64,000 nucleotides of DNA. It comes from Rhizobium johnstonii 3841 (lineage in GTDB: Bacteria; Pseudomonadota; Alphaproteobacteria; Rhizobiales; Rhizobiaceae). The translations under genes were made by a program, and so were the position numbers. The DNA is taken from the NCBI RefSeq assembly GCF_000009265.1, contig NC_008378.1, forward strand, positions 310,001-374,000, in the 5' to 3' direction. Shown here piece after piece: positions 43,499 to 53,697 of the stretch. Every line of letters starts with the position of its first letter. The stretch's first letter is position 1. Under the pieces are notes generated by a model. That model had not been told where the DNA came from and did not search any database. It saw only the letters and a program-made list of their open reading frames with translations.

Positions 43499-44515
43499 AT
43501 GGAACAGATCGCCGAACCCGTGCTCGACATCAAGGGATTGCGAACGGTCTTCCGCATCCGCGGCGGTGAGATCACGGCGGTCAACAATATCGACCTAACC
43601 GTTGCCGCCGGCGAGACGCTTGCGCTCGTCGGCGAATCCGGCTCCGGCAAGTCGGTCACCAGCCTGTCGGTCATGCGGCTGCTCACCCGCAACATCGGCG
43701 TGATCGCCGCAGGCAGCATCCGCCTTGCGACGAGCGATGGCGTGGTCCGCGATCTCGTCTCCCTCGACGAAGAGAGCATGCGCAGGATCAGGGGCGACGA
43801 CATCGGCATGATATTCCAGGAGCCGATGTCGAGCCTCAATCCTGTCTTCACCATTGGCGACCAGATCGCCGAGCCGATCCGCATCCATCGCGGCGCGGAC
43901 CGCAAGGCGGCAATGAACGCAGCCGTCGCGCTGCTTGAAAGCGTCGGCATACCGGACGCCCGACGCCGCGCCGGCCAATATCCGCACGAACTGTCAGGCG
44001 GCATGCGGCAGCGCGCGACGATCGCCATGGCGCTCGCCTGCGATCCGGCGCTGCTGATCGCCGACGAGCCGACCACGGCGCTCGACGTGACGATCCAGGC
44101 GCAGATTCTCGACCTGCTCCTCAAATTGCAGCGCGAGCGCGGCATGGCCATGCTCTTCGTCACCCACAATCTCGGCGTCGTCGCCGAAATCGCCCATCGC
44201 GTGGCGGTGATGTATGCCGGCCGGATCGTCGAAGAAGGGCCGGTCGGCGAGGTTTTCCGCAATCCCAAGCACCCCTACACGATGGGCCTTCTCGCCTCCA
44301 TGCCGCGCCTTGGCGATGCCGCGCGGATGAAGCTGGCCGGCGAAAAGCTCGCGGCCATTCCCGGCATGGTTCCGAGCCTGATGAACATGCCGAGCGGCTG
44401 CGCCTTTTCCCCGCGCTGCAAATTCGCGATCGAAGCCTGTCGCGCTGCCGTTCCCGCGCTCGAACAGGTCAATCCGCAGCATCTCAGCCGCTGCATCAGA
44501 TGGCAGGAGATCTAG
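43499..44515 (+). CDS. ABC transporter ATP-binding protein, DppD/OppD type
   Basis: A 338-residue ATPase. Walker A GESGSGKS is near residue 43, the Q-loop in [11 protein letters not shown] near 105, signature LSGGMRQR near 165, Walker [13 protein letters not shown] near 185. The C-terminal oligopeptide-transporter extension has clustered cysteines ([14 protein letters not shown]). The start at 43499 is preferred to the long frame through the lyase gene. It directly abuts the next ATPase gene (TAG then ATG). Confidence 0.9.
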   Translation: MEQIAEPVLDIKGLRTVFRIRGGEITAVNNIDLTVAAGETLALVGESGSGKSVTSLSVMRLLTRNIGVIAAGSIRLATSDGVVRDLVSLDEESMRRIRGDDIGMIFQEPMSSLNPVFTIGDQIAEPIRIHRGADRKAAMNAAVALLESVGIPDARRRAGQYPHELSGGMRQRATIAMALACDPALLIADEPTTALDVTIQAQILDLLLKLQRERGMAMLFVTHNLGVVAEIAHRVAVMYAGRIVEEGPVGEVFRNPKHPYTMGLLASMPRLGDAARMKLAGEKLAAIPGMVPSLMNMPSGCAFSPRCKFAIEACRAAVPALEQVNPQHLSRCIRWQEI

Positions 44516-45469
<954 letters not shown>

Positions 45470-45495
45470 TCCGTCATCCATCGGAGAAACAAGAG

Positions 45496-46431
45496 ATGAA
45501 TGCGAAGACGCTGCGTCCTGCCATTGGCGGAAATTGGGCGAGCCTGCTTTTGCCGATCGCAGCCGATGACAGCATCGAATTCGACAAGCTTGGTGAAGAG
45601 ATCGACATCCTCATCGATGCCGGCGTCGATGGTATCTATTCCAACGGCACTGCCGGTGAATTCCACAATCAGACGGAAGCGGAGTTCGATAGCATCCAGG
45701 CAATGCTGGCCGAACGCTGCAAGGTGTCTTCAACCCCATTCGTCATCGGCGCCTGCCAGCCCGACCCGCTGATCATGCTCAATCGCGTCCGCCGCGCCGC
45801 CGCGCTCGATCCCCGCGCCATTCAGACCATATTGCCGGACTGGTGGCCGCTCACCGATGCCGAAGCGGTCGACTTCCTGAAACGAGCGGCCGAGGCTGCC
45901 GACGGTATTCCGCTCATCCTCTACAACCCGCCGCATGCAAAACGCGTGCTGGCGCCAAGGGAGCTCGGCATGGTCTGCGCGGCAGTGCCTGAGGTGATCG
46001 GCATCAAGCTCGCTGACGGCGACGGCTCCTGGTATGCCGAAGCACGCCGGCATTTGTCCGGGCTTTCGCTCTTCGTCCCCGGCCATCATCTCGCAACCGG
46101 CACCAAGGAAGGTGTGGCAGCAGGCTCTTTTTCCAATGTGGCCTGCCTTAGTCCCCGCGGTGCTCAGGCCTGGACGGTCTCGATGCGAAACGATATCGAC
46201 GCCGCACTCGATCTGGAGCGACGCATCTGCGCGTTTATGGACGCGCATATCGTCCCGTTTCGCCAGGAATTTGGCTATTCGAACGCCGCTCTCGACAAGC
46301 TTTTAAGTGCGATCGGCAATTGGGGACCCGTGGGCACCCGTTTGCGCTTTCCCTATCGTTCGATAGACATGGCAGAAGCGGTCAGGTTGCGACCCATTGC
46401 ACGCGCCGAACTCCCCGATCTTTTCCTCTGA
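45496..46431 (+). CDS. DapA-family aldolase/lyase (second copy)
   Basis: A 311-residue member of the same aldolase family as the gene at 42573 but clearly divergent. The Tyr is in LILYNPPHAKRV near residue 143 and the Schiff-base Lys in VIGIKLADGDGSWY near 172. The N-terminus (GGNWASLLLPIAADD) and substrate loop (GIYSNGTAGEFHNQ) differ from the first copy, so the two enzymes probably act on different substrates or steps. It is the last gene of the operon, 26 bp after the second ATPase gene. AAGAG precedes the 45496 ATG. Confidence 0.83.
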   Translation: MNAKTLRPAIGGNWASLLLPIAADDSIEFDKLGEEIDILIDAGVDGIYSNGTAGEFHNQTEAEFDSIQAMLAERCKVSSTPFVIGACQPDPLIMLNRVRRAAALDPRAIQTILPDWWPLTDAEAVDFLKRAAEAADGIPLILYNPPHAKRVLAPRELGMVCAAVPEVIGIKLADGDGSWYAEARRHLSGLSLFVPGHHLATGTKEGVAAGSFSNVACLSPRGAQAWTVSMRNDIDAALDLERRICAFMDAHIVPFRQEFGYSNAALDKLLSAIGNWGPVGTRLRFPYRSIDMAEAVRLRPIARAELPDLFL

Positions 46432-46530
46432 GTTTGCTCAAAGAGCGGGCTTGTCACGAAACAACCTGCGTTGGCTCGCCTCGATGGGCGTCGAGCCGAA
46501 GAGACAAGGCCCGATATGGCGCAGAACGCT

Positions 46531-47295
46531 CTACCATCCCAGCCGGGCCGATATCTTGCTGGAGGCCTCCTTCAGCAGAACGATGAAGCGGTCGACGTCG
46601 CTTTTTTGCGTGCGGAAGGCCGGGGCGCCGACATTCACCGCGGCGATCACGGATCCGTCGAAAGCCAGAACCGGCACCGAGACGGAGACGAGTTGCTCGC
46701 TGACTTCACCGTAACTCACACAAAATCCCTGGCGGCGGATTTTATCCAATTCAGCCACCAGCTTGCTGCGATCCGTGATCGTGCGCTTGGTCAGCCGCGG
46801 CAAAGTCTCCGGGATCATTTGCAACTGCACCTGGGGGTGGAGATAGGCGAGAAGCACCTTGTACGAGCCGGCCGTGAGCGGCCGTCTTCGACCGATCATC
46901 GCCTGCACTCGCAAGTCGCGCATCGGTTCGAACTTTGCAATACACAGGGATTCCCCATTGTCGATGATCCTGAGCTGGGTCGTTTCGTTCGCCTTCTGGC
47001 CGACTTCTTCAAGAATAGGATTGGCTATTCGCACCAGATCAACCTGTGTCGAGGCAGCGGTCCCGAGAATGATCGCAGTCGTCCCCAGCCGGTAAGTGCC
47101 CGTATCGCTCTTCCGCACCAGGCCGCGCCGTTCCAGTGTGCGTAACATGCGCAAAATTCTCGGTTTGGTTTCCCCGAGGTTCTGCGCCACCTCAGTCAGT
47201 CTGATATCCGGGTTTTTGGCGACATTCAGCAATACGTCGATGCAGACATCAACAGATTGCACAATCTCGCTTTTTGATGGTTGTCTTTTGTCCAT
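46531..47295 (-). CDS. IclR-family transcriptional regulator
   Basis: A 254-residue IclR regulator. The winged HTH is at about residues 12-70 (DVLLNVAKNPDIRLTEVAQ and RGLVRKSDTGTYRLG), and the GAF-like effector domain follows with GSYKVLLAYLHP near 140 and GFCVSYGEVSEQLVSVSVPV near 188, where the conserved GE motif is present. The start at 47295 (MDKRQPS) matches the family; the upstream frame to 47442 crosses the operator region. It is divergent from the second dipeptide-type cluster, probably its regulator. It is convergent to the first cluster's last gene. Confidence 0.9.
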   Translation of the reverse strand: MDKRQPSKSEIVQSVDVCIDVLLNVAKNPDIRLTEVAQNLGETKPRILRMLRTLERRGLVRKSDTGTYRLGTTAIILGTAASTQVDLVRIANPILEEVGQKANETTQLRIIDNGESLCIAKFEPMRDLRVQAMIGRRRPLTAGSYKVLLAYLHPQVQLQMIPETLPRLTKRTITDRSKLVAELDKIRRQGFCVSYGEVSEQLVSVSVPVLAFDGSVIAAVNVGAPAFRTQKSDVDRFIVLLKEASSKISARLGW

Positions 47296-47346
47296 GGGAC
47301 CAGAATTTTCTCCGCGACCAGGGCTGAAGGATTGGCGTAGTCTCAA

Positions 47347-47363
47347 GTTACGCCTATCGTAAC
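47347..47363. promoter_or_regulatory. Candidate IclR operator
   Basis: GTTACG (47347-47352) and CGTAAC (47358-47363) form a perfect inverted repeat around 5 bp, between the divergent iclR and transporter genes. IclR proteins often bind such short palindromes near their own promoter. The repeat is seen; the binding is inferred. Confidence 0.5.
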
Positions 47364-47488
47364 GCGCTTGTTTTCCGTTTGACAGCCCCCTTGAGGCCCC
47401 CTTACCAATTTGTGTCAAGAGTGGACGGGAACCTGCTCGCACCGACCAAGCAAGGTCGGCCCAAAAACGCTAAACCGGGATGGAAGAA

Positions 47489-49063
47489 ATGGCCGCAAAA
47501 ACATTGACGCGGGCAGCGATCGGGCTGCTTGGCACGATTGCTATTCCTGCAATGGCCGCCGCACAGGAAACCCCGCTGACGATCGGGATGTCGACGACGC
47601 CGACGACGCTGGATCCTCATGAAGACAGTTCGGCGCCAAACAATGCGACCTCGCGCCATATCTGGGACAGCCTGATAAACCTCACGGGAACGTCGGCAAA
47701 TGCGCCGGAACTCGCCACCGAATGGAAGGTCGTCGACCCTACTCACTGGGAATTCAAGCTGCGGAAGGGCGTGAAATTCCATGACGGCAGCGAGTTCAAC
47801 GCCGATGACGTCATCGCTTCGCTTCTGCGTGCCCGCGACAAGCCCAGCCAGAGCTTTGCTTCCTACACCCGCAATATTGTCAATGTCACCGCCACGGATC
47901 CCTATACCATCGTCGTCGAGACAAAGGTTCCGGATCCGATCCTGCTGAATTCCGTCAGCCGAATTCGCATTATCAGCGCCGATTGCAAGGAGGCGCCAGT
48001 CCAGGATTTCGACAACGGCAAGTGTGCAATCGGAACCGGGGCCTATTCCTTCGTCTCCTATTCGCCAGGCAGCAACCTGACCTTGAAGCGCAATGACAGC
48101 TATTTCGCAGGCCCCTCGCACTGGTCGAACGTCACGCTGCGCTTCCTGCCCGATGACGGCGCCCGTCTGGCATCGCTTCTCTCCAACGAGATCGACCTTA
48201 TCGAAACCCTTCCTGCCGATGGAATGGCACGCGTGGAAGCGAGCGATAATCTGCAAGTCATCAACGGCCTGTCTTCCCGCTTCGTTTATCTTGGCCTCGA
48301 TGTCAGCCGCGATGTTTCACCTTTCGTGAAGGCTGCGGATGGTTCCGATCTCGACAAGAACCCGCTCAAGGATGAACGGGTGCGTCGGGCAATGCTGATG
48401 TCGATCAACCGGCCGGCAATCGTCGACCGCGTCATGCAGAAGAACGGCACGGTGGCCGACCAATTCGTCACCCAAGGCTATGCGGGCTATTCCGGAAAAG
48501 TCGAGAAGGTGGGTTATGATCCCGCCGCCGCCAAGGCGCTTTTGGCCGAGGCCGGTTATCCCGATGGCTTCAGCCTGACCCTGCACGGTCCCTCTGGCCG
48601 TTACGTCAAGGATGCCGAAGTTCTGCAGGCGGTCGGCCAGATGTTCACACGCATCGGCATCAAATCGAAAGTCGAAGTCCTGCCCTGGTCGATGTATTCG
48701 GAAGCCTATTCAAAGGGCACCTACAGCACCTATTTCGGCTCCTGGGGTGTGAACACCGGCGAAACCACCAATCCGACTGTCGCGCTCGTCGCCACGCGCG
48801 ACGAGAAAAAGGGGACCGGCAGATATAACGGCGGCGGCGTGTCCGATCCGAAGATCGACGAGGTACTGGCCAAGGCGAGTTCGACACTCGATGAAGCTGC
48901 ACGGGCGCCCCTTCTCGAGGAACTGTCGACCGAGACCTTCAACAACCTCTGGCTCCTCCCGATGCATTACGAAAACGTCGTGCTGGGTGCAAAGAAGACC
49001 GTGTCCTACACCCCGCGCGGTGACAAATATACGCTCGCTTACGACGTGAAGCCGGCGGATTAA
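47489..49063 (+). CDS. ABC transporter substrate-binding protein, family 5 (second cluster)
   Basis: A 524-residue SBP_bac_5 protein with a signal peptide (residues 1-24, IAIPAMAAAQE). Family marks are STTPTTLDPHEDSSA near 32, the KFHDGSEFNADDVIASLLRA pattern near 95 and VRRAMLMSINRPAIV near 300. The 47489 start has GGAAGAA upstream and gives a normal signal peptide; ATG 47480 adds three residues. It is separated from the hydrolase gene by 148 bp holding a repeat and a hairpin, which suggests separate mRNA processing. Hydrolase and gamma-glutamyltransferase genes nearby hint at a peptide-like or ester ligand. Confidence 0.9.
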   Translation: MAAKTLTRAAIGLLGTIAIPAMAAAQETPLTIGMSTTPTTLDPHEDSSAPNNATSRHIWDSLINLTGTSANAPELATEWKVVDPTHWEFKLRKGVKFHDGSEFNADDVIASLLRARDKPSQSFASYTRNIVNVTATDPYTIVVETKVPDPILLNSVSRIRIISADCKEAPVQDFDNGKCAIGTGAYSFVSYSPGSNLTLKRNDSYFAGPSHWSNVTLRFLPDDGARLASLLSNEIDLIETLPADGMARVEASDNLQVINGLSSRFVYLGLDVSRDVSPFVKAADGSDLDKNPLKDERVRRAMLMSINRPAIVDRVMQKNGTVADQFVTQGYAGYSGKVEKVGYDPAAAKALLAEAGYPDGFSLTLHGPSGRYVKDAEVLQAVGQMFTRIGIKSKVEVLPWSMYSEAYSKGTYSTYFGSWGVNTGETTNPTVALVATRDEKKGTGRYNGGGVSDPKIDEVLAKASSTLDEAARAPLLEELSTETFNNLWLLPMHYENVVLGAKKTVSYTPRGDKYTLAYDVKPAD

Positions 49064-49064
49064 T

Positions 49065-49101
49065 GCATGTCGTCCGAAAGCGTGCAGCGGTTTTGGGACA
49101 A
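49065..49101. repeat. Rhizobial intergenic repeat, truncated copy
   Basis: Begins GCATGTCG and contains GTGCAGCGGTTTTG, as does the fuller copy at 51675-51719. This copy lacks the closing CGACATGC arm. It lies directly after the stop codon of the binding-protein gene. Short repeats of this wording are common between rhizobial genes; the class name is not certain. Confidence 0.6.
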
Positions 49102-49120
49102 ATAAAGATTTGAAGTGCGT

Positions 49121-49141
49121 CGCATCGATCCAATCGATGCG
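49121..49141 (+). other. Stem-loop upstream of the hydrolase gene
   Basis: Perfect 9-bp arms CGCATCGAT (49121-49129) and ATCGATGCG (49133-49141) around a 3-nt loop. It lies between the intergenic repeat and the hydrolase ribosome site. There is no T-run, so mRNA stabilisation or partial attenuation is more likely than full termination. Confidence 0.55.
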
Positions 49142-49211
49142 GCGCGGTTTAAAAAGAGCAGCATGGGGCCGCACCAGGGCCGTCCCTTTCTTCATCTCCC
49201 AGGAGACATTC

Positions 49212-50066
49212 ATGCAGGAACTTGGAACGGGCGAAGCCGTCGCCCGGGCGAAGGCCATCTATGACTATGGCCAGACGGCCATCTTCGCCTCTCAGGCCGA
49301 TCCCCGCCTCCATATGGTGCTTTATGTGCCGCCGACGGCGGCAGATGGCCGCAAGCTCGACCTCCTGGTCGCGGTCCACGGCACCGGGCGCACATCGGCC
49401 ATCGACTTCCGCGACGGTTTTGCCGAATTCGGGCTCTACAACGACTGTGCCATCCTTTGCCCGATCTTCCCGGTTGGTGTGCTCGGCGATGGTGCGCGTT
49501 CCGGCTACAAGTTTCTTGAGGAAGGCGACATCCGCTACGATCAGGTCGTCCTGGCCATGGTCGCGGAGATGGCCGACAAATACCGTCAGGACTGGTCCAA
49601 ATTCGCCATGTTCGGCTTCTCCGGTGGCGGGCATTTCGTGCACCGTTTCACCATCCTGCATCCGGAAAAGCTCTGGGCGGCATCCATCGGCGCACCTGGT
49701 TCCGTCACCCTTCTGGATCCGACGCGTGACTGGTGGGTCGGCATTCGGGATCTGGAGGTGCGCTTCGGCAAGTCCTTCCGGCCCGAAGATCTCGCCACGG
49801 TGCCGGTGCATATGATCGTCGGCGACGCCGATCTGGAGACCTGGGAAATCACCCACAAGCCGGGCGGCAAATATTATATGGATGGTGCCAACGACGCCGG
49901 CAAAACGCGGCCCGAGCGCCTTGCCGCTTTGGCGAGTTCATTCCGCGAAGCGGGTGTCGATGTAACGTTCGATCGTGTTCCGGGCGTCTCTCACGACCGG
50001 ATGAGAGTTCTCGGTCACGTCAAGGCCTTCCTGGCAAAGGTGCTGGAGGAGCGGCGCGCGAAATGA
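49212..50066 (+). CDS. Alpha/beta hydrolase
   Basis: A 284-residue alpha/beta-hydrolase, resembling the polyhydroxybutyrate-depolymerase/acyl-esterase branch. The oxyanion region is LVAVHGTGRTSAIDF near residue 57; the nucleophile elbow is GFSGGGHFV with Ser near 138; an acidic residue follows in IVGDADLETWE near 206 and the His is in GVSHDRMRV near 262. It has no signal peptide, so it is cytoplasmic and acts on the imported compound. The ATG follows AGGAG. Its stop overlaps the gamma-glutamyltransferase start by 4 bp, so the two are made together. Confidence 0.83.
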   Translation: MQELGTGEAVARAKAIYDYGQTAIFASQADPRLHMVLYVPPTAADGRKLDLLVAVHGTGRTSAIDFRDGFAEFGLYNDCAILCPIFPVGVLGDGARSGYKFLEEGDIRYDQVVLAMVAEMADKYRQDWSKFAMFGFSGGGHFVHRFTILHPEKLWAASIGAPGSVTLLDPTRDWWVGIRDLEVRFGKSFRPEDLATVPVHMIVGDADLETWEITHKPGGKYYMDGANDAGKTRPERLAALASSFREAGVDVTFDRVPGVSHDRMRVLGHVKAFLAKVLEERRAK

Positions 50067-51673
50067 GAAATGCAACGATCGTAGCGCCTCAGCCGGAGGC
50101 AGTCGAAGCCGGTGCGGAAGTTCTCGAACGCGGCGGCAATGCCATCGACGCAGCACTCGCCTGTGCTTTCGTCCAGGGCGTGGTCGACCCGCAGATGGCC
50201 GGCATCGGCGGCTTCGGCTCCATGCATGTCTATATGCCGAAAAAGGGTGTGCACGAGATCCTCGAATTTTATGCGCGCGCGCCGTTGAAGGCTGCGCCGG
50301 ACATGTGGCTCGACAAGATCAAGCACCAGAGCCGCGACGGCTTCGGCTACGTGCTTGAAGGCAATATATCCGATATCGGCTACCTTGCCGTCTGCACCCC
50401 CGGCTCGCTCAAGGGTTATGAGACTGCGCTGCGCGACTACGGCACCTTCGATTGGGCCGATCTCATCAAGCCGGCTATCCGCCTTGCCCGTAACGGTTTC
50501 ATGATCCGAAACCATATGCACTGGTATTGGGCCAAGGACCAGTCGAATGACGGTTTTGCCAACACGCTCGACAAGCTGCGCTTTTCTGAAACGGGCCGGA
50601 AAGTCTATTTCCACGACGACGGCACGCTCAAGAATGTCGGCGACCTGCTTGTCAACAAGGACATGGGAGAGACGCTCGAACGCATCGCGCGAAGCGGCGG
50701 CTCGGACATTTTCTATCACGGCGAACTGGCCGAACAGATCGCCGGCGATTTCAAGGCAAATGGCGGCTTGATCGATCGGCAGGATCTGGCGCGTTACGAA
50801 TTGTCGAAGGTAGAGCCGGTTTGGGGCGACTACCGCGACCACCGCATCGCCACCTCGCCTCCACCAGGCTCGGGCTTCCCGATGCTGGAACTCCTGCATA
50901 TCATGGAGCAGTTCGATGTCGGCTCGCTGCAGCATGGCAGCGCCGATCATGTCCGCATCCTGTTCGAAGCGATGAAGCGGATGACGATCGACAAGGACGC
51001 GCATATGGGTGATCCCGCCTATGTCGACGTGCCCTATGAAAAGCTGCTGTCGAAAGAGCATGCAAAGGCCCATGCCCGCGCGATCAAGGCGGGCGAGATC
51101 GCCAGTGTTTCGCGTCTTGATAGCTCGCAGCGCGACACCACCCACATCTCGGTAATCGACAAGGACGGCAATGCCGTCGCGATGACCCACACCCTCGGCA
51201 GTCCCTCGGGTGCGATCACCGACGGCCTCGGCTTCATGTACAATGGCACGATGAGCCGCTTTAATCCGCTTCCCGGCAAGCCCGGCTCCATCGCGCCCGG
51301 CAAGCGGCGTCCCAGCTCGGCAGCGCCGACGATCGTCTTCAAGGGCGACGAGCCCAGCATCGTCATTGGAGCGCCAGGCGGCAGCTATATCGCGCCGGCC
51401 GTTGCGCAATGCCTGATGAACATGATCGATTTCGACATGTCCGTGCTCGAAGCCGTCTCGGCGCCGAGGATCGTAGGGGTGTCGAACACGATCGACATCT
51501 GCAATCGCATTCGACACTCTGTCGAAGACGAGCTGCGGGCGCAGGGTTACCAGGTGGCGCGGTCGCCGCAGACATACGCGTTCGCCGCAGTCCACGCGAT
51601 CAAGATTGACGGCGGCATCTCGAAAGGCGCTGCCGATCCGCAGCGTGACGGGATGGCGATCTCCGTCGGCTAG
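50063..51673 (+). CDS. ggt: Gamma-glutamyltransferase family protein
   Basis: A 536-residue gamma-glutamyltranspeptidase (Ntn hydrolase). The N-terminal region ATIVAPQPEAVEAGAEVL and NAIDAALACAF is typical; the autocleavage Thr359 starts DTTHISVID near residues 358-366, giving the small subunit, and GSPSGAITDGLGF and SAAPTIVF follow. These enzymes cleave or transfer gamma-glutamyl groups. There is no signal peptide, unlike the periplasmic E. coli enzyme, so it should act on imported substrate in the cytoplasm. Coupled to the hydrolase gene (ATGA). The cluster therefore may degrade a gamma-glutamyl amide or ester. Confidence 0.87.
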   Translation: MRNATIVAPQPEAVEAGAEVLERGGNAIDAALACAFVQGVVDPQMAGIGGFGSMHVYMPKKGVHEILEFYARAPLKAAPDMWLDKIKHQSRDGFGYVLEGNISDIGYLAVCTPGSLKGYETALRDYGTFDWADLIKPAIRLARNGFMIRNHMHWYWAKDQSNDGFANTLDKLRFSETGRKVYFHDDGTLKNVGDLLVNKDMGETLERIARSGGSDIFYHGELAEQIAGDFKANGGLIDRQDLARYELSKVEPVWGDYRDHRIATSPPPGSGFPMLELLHIMEQFDVGSLQHGSADHVRILFEAMKRMTIDKDAHMGDPAYVDVPYEKLLSKEHAKAHARAIKAGEIASVSRLDSSQRDTTHISVIDKDGNAVAMTHTLGSPSGAITDGLGFMYNGTMSRFNPLPGKPGSIAPGKRRPSSAAPTIVFKGDEPSIVIGAPGGSYIAPAVAQCLMNMIDFDMSVLEAVSAPRIVGVSNTIDICNRIRHSVEDELRAQGYQVARSPQTYAFAAVHAIKIDGGISKGAADPQRDGMAISVG

Positions 51674-51674
51674 T

Positions 51675-51719
51675 GCATGTCGCGCAAAAGTGTGCAGCGG
51701 TTTTGCGGCAACGACATGC
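51675..51719. repeat. Rhizobial intergenic repeat with stem arms
   Basis: Perfect 8-bp arms GCATGTCG (51675-51682) and CGACATGC (51712-51719) enclose GTGCAGCGGTTTTGCGGCA, forming a REP-like hairpin. About 37 bp match the copy at 49065. Both copies lie right after stop codons inside the same transporter cluster, between genes read in the same direction. Confidence 0.65.
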
Positions 51720-51803
51720 GTAAAAACAAAGACGTCGATTCAAAGTGTTACAGCGTCTTTTGCGGCTCTCGGAAAGACGCTCGGCGCTGTAGGGAGAGGT
51801 TCA

Positions 51804-52778
51804 ATGGTCACATCCATCATCAGGCGATTGATACAGGCGCTGTTCGTCATTGTCGCGATGACGATCATCGTCTTCATCGGTGTCAATGTGATCGGCAATC
51901 CGGTCGACATCCTGATCAACCCGGACGCCAACCAGGCGGAGCGGGCACTCGTTATCGCGCATTACGGCCTGGATCAGCCGCTGTGGAAACAGTATCTGCT
52001 GTTTCTCCAAGGGCTTCTGCACGGGGACTTCGGCAACAGCTTCGTTTATGGGCGGCCGGCGCTGGGCCTGATCCTCGAACGTCTCCCGGCGACGCTCGAA
52101 CTGGCGATCACGGCTCTTGTCATTGCACTGCTGTTCGGCTTGCCGCTTGGGCTGTATGCAGGGCTCTACCCCAATCGCATTTCCTCCAAGCTGATCATGA
52201 GCGGCTCAATTCTGGGTTTCTCGCTTCCGACCTTCTGGGTCGGTCTCATGCTGATCATGGTGTTTTCCGTCGAGCTCGGCTGGTTGCCGACGAATGGCCG
52301 CGGCCCAACGCGGGAACTGCTTGGCGCACAATGGTCGTTTCTGACCGGGGACGGCATCAGGCATCTTCTATTGCCGGCCTTCAACCTGGCTCTGTTCAAG
52401 ACGTCGCTCATTCTTCGGCTGACCCGCGCCGGTGTACAGGAGGTCCTTCCCCAGGACTATGTGAAGTTTGCCCGCGCCAAGGGATTGCGAGAGCGGCGGA
52501 TCATTTCGGTGCACGTTCTCAAGAACCTGATGATCCCGGTGGTGACCATCATCGGTCTCGAGTTCGGCTCACTCATCGCCTTTTCGGTCGTCACCGAAAG
52601 CATCTTTGCGTGGCCGGGCATGGGCAAGCTCATCATTGACTCGATCAATCTTCTCGATCGCCCGGTCATCGTCGCCTACCTGATGATGATGGTGCTGCTC
52701 TTCGTCGTCCTCAATTTCATCATCGATATCTGTTATACCCTTCTGGATCCGCGGGTCCGGCTGGAAGGAAAGGCTTGA
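51804..52778 (+). CDS. ABC transporter permease, DppB type (second cluster)
   Basis: A 324-residue permease with the DppB N-terminus (IIRRLIQALFVIVAMTIIVF), periplasmic INPDANQAERALVIAHYGLD near residue 40, six transmembrane segments and the coupling segment YVKFARAKGLRERRIISVHV near 225. The ATG at 51804 follows AGGGAGAGG. The open frame continues upstream through the repeat region but has no sensible start there. Four bases separate it from the DppC-type gene. Confidence 0.9.
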   Translation: MVTSIIRRLIQALFVIVAMTIIVFIGVNVIGNPVDILINPDANQAERALVIAHYGLDQPLWKQYLLFLQGLLHGDFGNSFVYGRPALGLILERLPATLELAITALVIALLFGLPLGLYAGLYPNRISSKLIMSGSILGFSLPTFWVGLMLIMVFSVELGWLPTNGRGPTRELLGAQWSFLTGDGIRHLLLPAFNLALFKTSLILRLTRAGVQEVLPQDYVKFARAKGLRERRIISVHVLKNLMIPVVTIIGLEFGSLIAFSVVTESIFAWPGMGKLIIDSINLLDRPVIVAYLMMMVLLFVVLNFIIDICYTLLDPRVRLEGKA

Positions 52779-52782
52779 CCCC

Positions 52783-53697
52783 ATGGCCGAACCACAAACG
52801 CAAGACACCAGCGCTCCAACGCCCGAACCCAGTCGTCTGTCGAAAGGGGTCACGGATTTCTTCAGCTCTCCGGCAGCCGCGATCGCCTTCCTCACGCTGG
52901 TGATCATCTGTTGCCTGGCGCTGTTTGCGCCATGGATCTCTCCGCAAAATCCCTATGATTTGATGCAGCTCGACATCATGGATGGACGGCTGCCGCCGGG
53001 GTCCGAATCCATGACCGGGCTTGTCTATCACCTCGGTACCGACAGCCAGGGCCGCGATATCCTGTCCGGCATCCTCTATGGGTTGCGCACCTCCTTGCTG
53101 GTGGGCGTTCTGTCGGCTTTCGCTGCTGCCATCATCGGAACCTCAGCCGGATTGTTTGCCGCTTACGTGGGAGGGCGCACGGAAACCGCGATGATGCGGC
53201 TCGTCGATCTGCAGCTCTCGTTTCCCACCATATTGATGGCGCTCATGATGCTCGCCGTGCTCGGCAAGGGCGTACCCAACGTCGTGATCGCACTGATCAT
53301 CGCCGAGTGGGCGACCTATGCCCGAACGGTCCGCGGCACCGCTCTGGTCGAGCGCGAGAAGGAATATATCGAGGCGGCCCGGATGCTGCGCCTGCCCGGA
53401 TGGCGCATCCTCTTCAGGCACCTGCTGCCGAACTGTCTTGCGCCGGTCATCGTCATCGCCACGATGCAGATCGCCCGGGCAATCGGCCTCGAAGCAACCT
53501 TGTCCTTCCTCGGTCTCGGTGCATCCGTGACCGAACCCTCGCTCGGCATGCTGATCTCGACGGGCTACCAGTATCTACTGACGGGCCTTTACTGGATCAG
53601 CTTCTTTCCCGGCATTGCCCTTCTGGTCACGATCGCGGCGATCAATCTCGTCGGCGACCGGCTGCGCGATGTCCTCAACCCGAGGAACATGTCATGA
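52783..53697 (+). CDS. ABC transporter permease, DppC type (second cluster)
   Basis: A 304-residue DppC/OppC-type permease: a cytoplasmic N-terminus, first helix near residues 35-60, the HLGTDSQGRDILSGILYGLR motif near 82, further helices, and coupling motif YIEAARMLRLPGWRILFRHL near 197. Its stop overlaps the start of the ATPase gene by 4 bp (ATGA). With the DppB-type partner it forms the second cluster's channel. Confidence 0.92.
   Translation: MAEPQTQDTSAPTPEPSRLSKGVTDFFSSPAAAIAFLTLVIICCLALFAPWISPQNPYDLMQLDIMDGRLPPGSESMTGLVYHLGTDSQGRDILSGILYGLRTSLLVGVLSAFAAAIIGTSAGLFAAYVGGRTETAMMRLVDLQLSFPTILMALMMLAVLGKGVPNVVIALIIAEWATYARTVRGTALVEREKEYIEAARMLRLPGWRILFRHLLPNCLAPVIVIATMQIARAIGLEATLSFLGLGASVTEPSLGMLISTGYQYLLTGLYWISFFPGIALLVTIAAINLVGDRLRDVLNPRNMS

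Noticed and set aside
50015-51595. Long minus-strand open frame opposite the gamma-glutamyltransferase gene
   Set aside because: Shadow frame without a ribosome site; the plus-strand product has the autocleavage motif.
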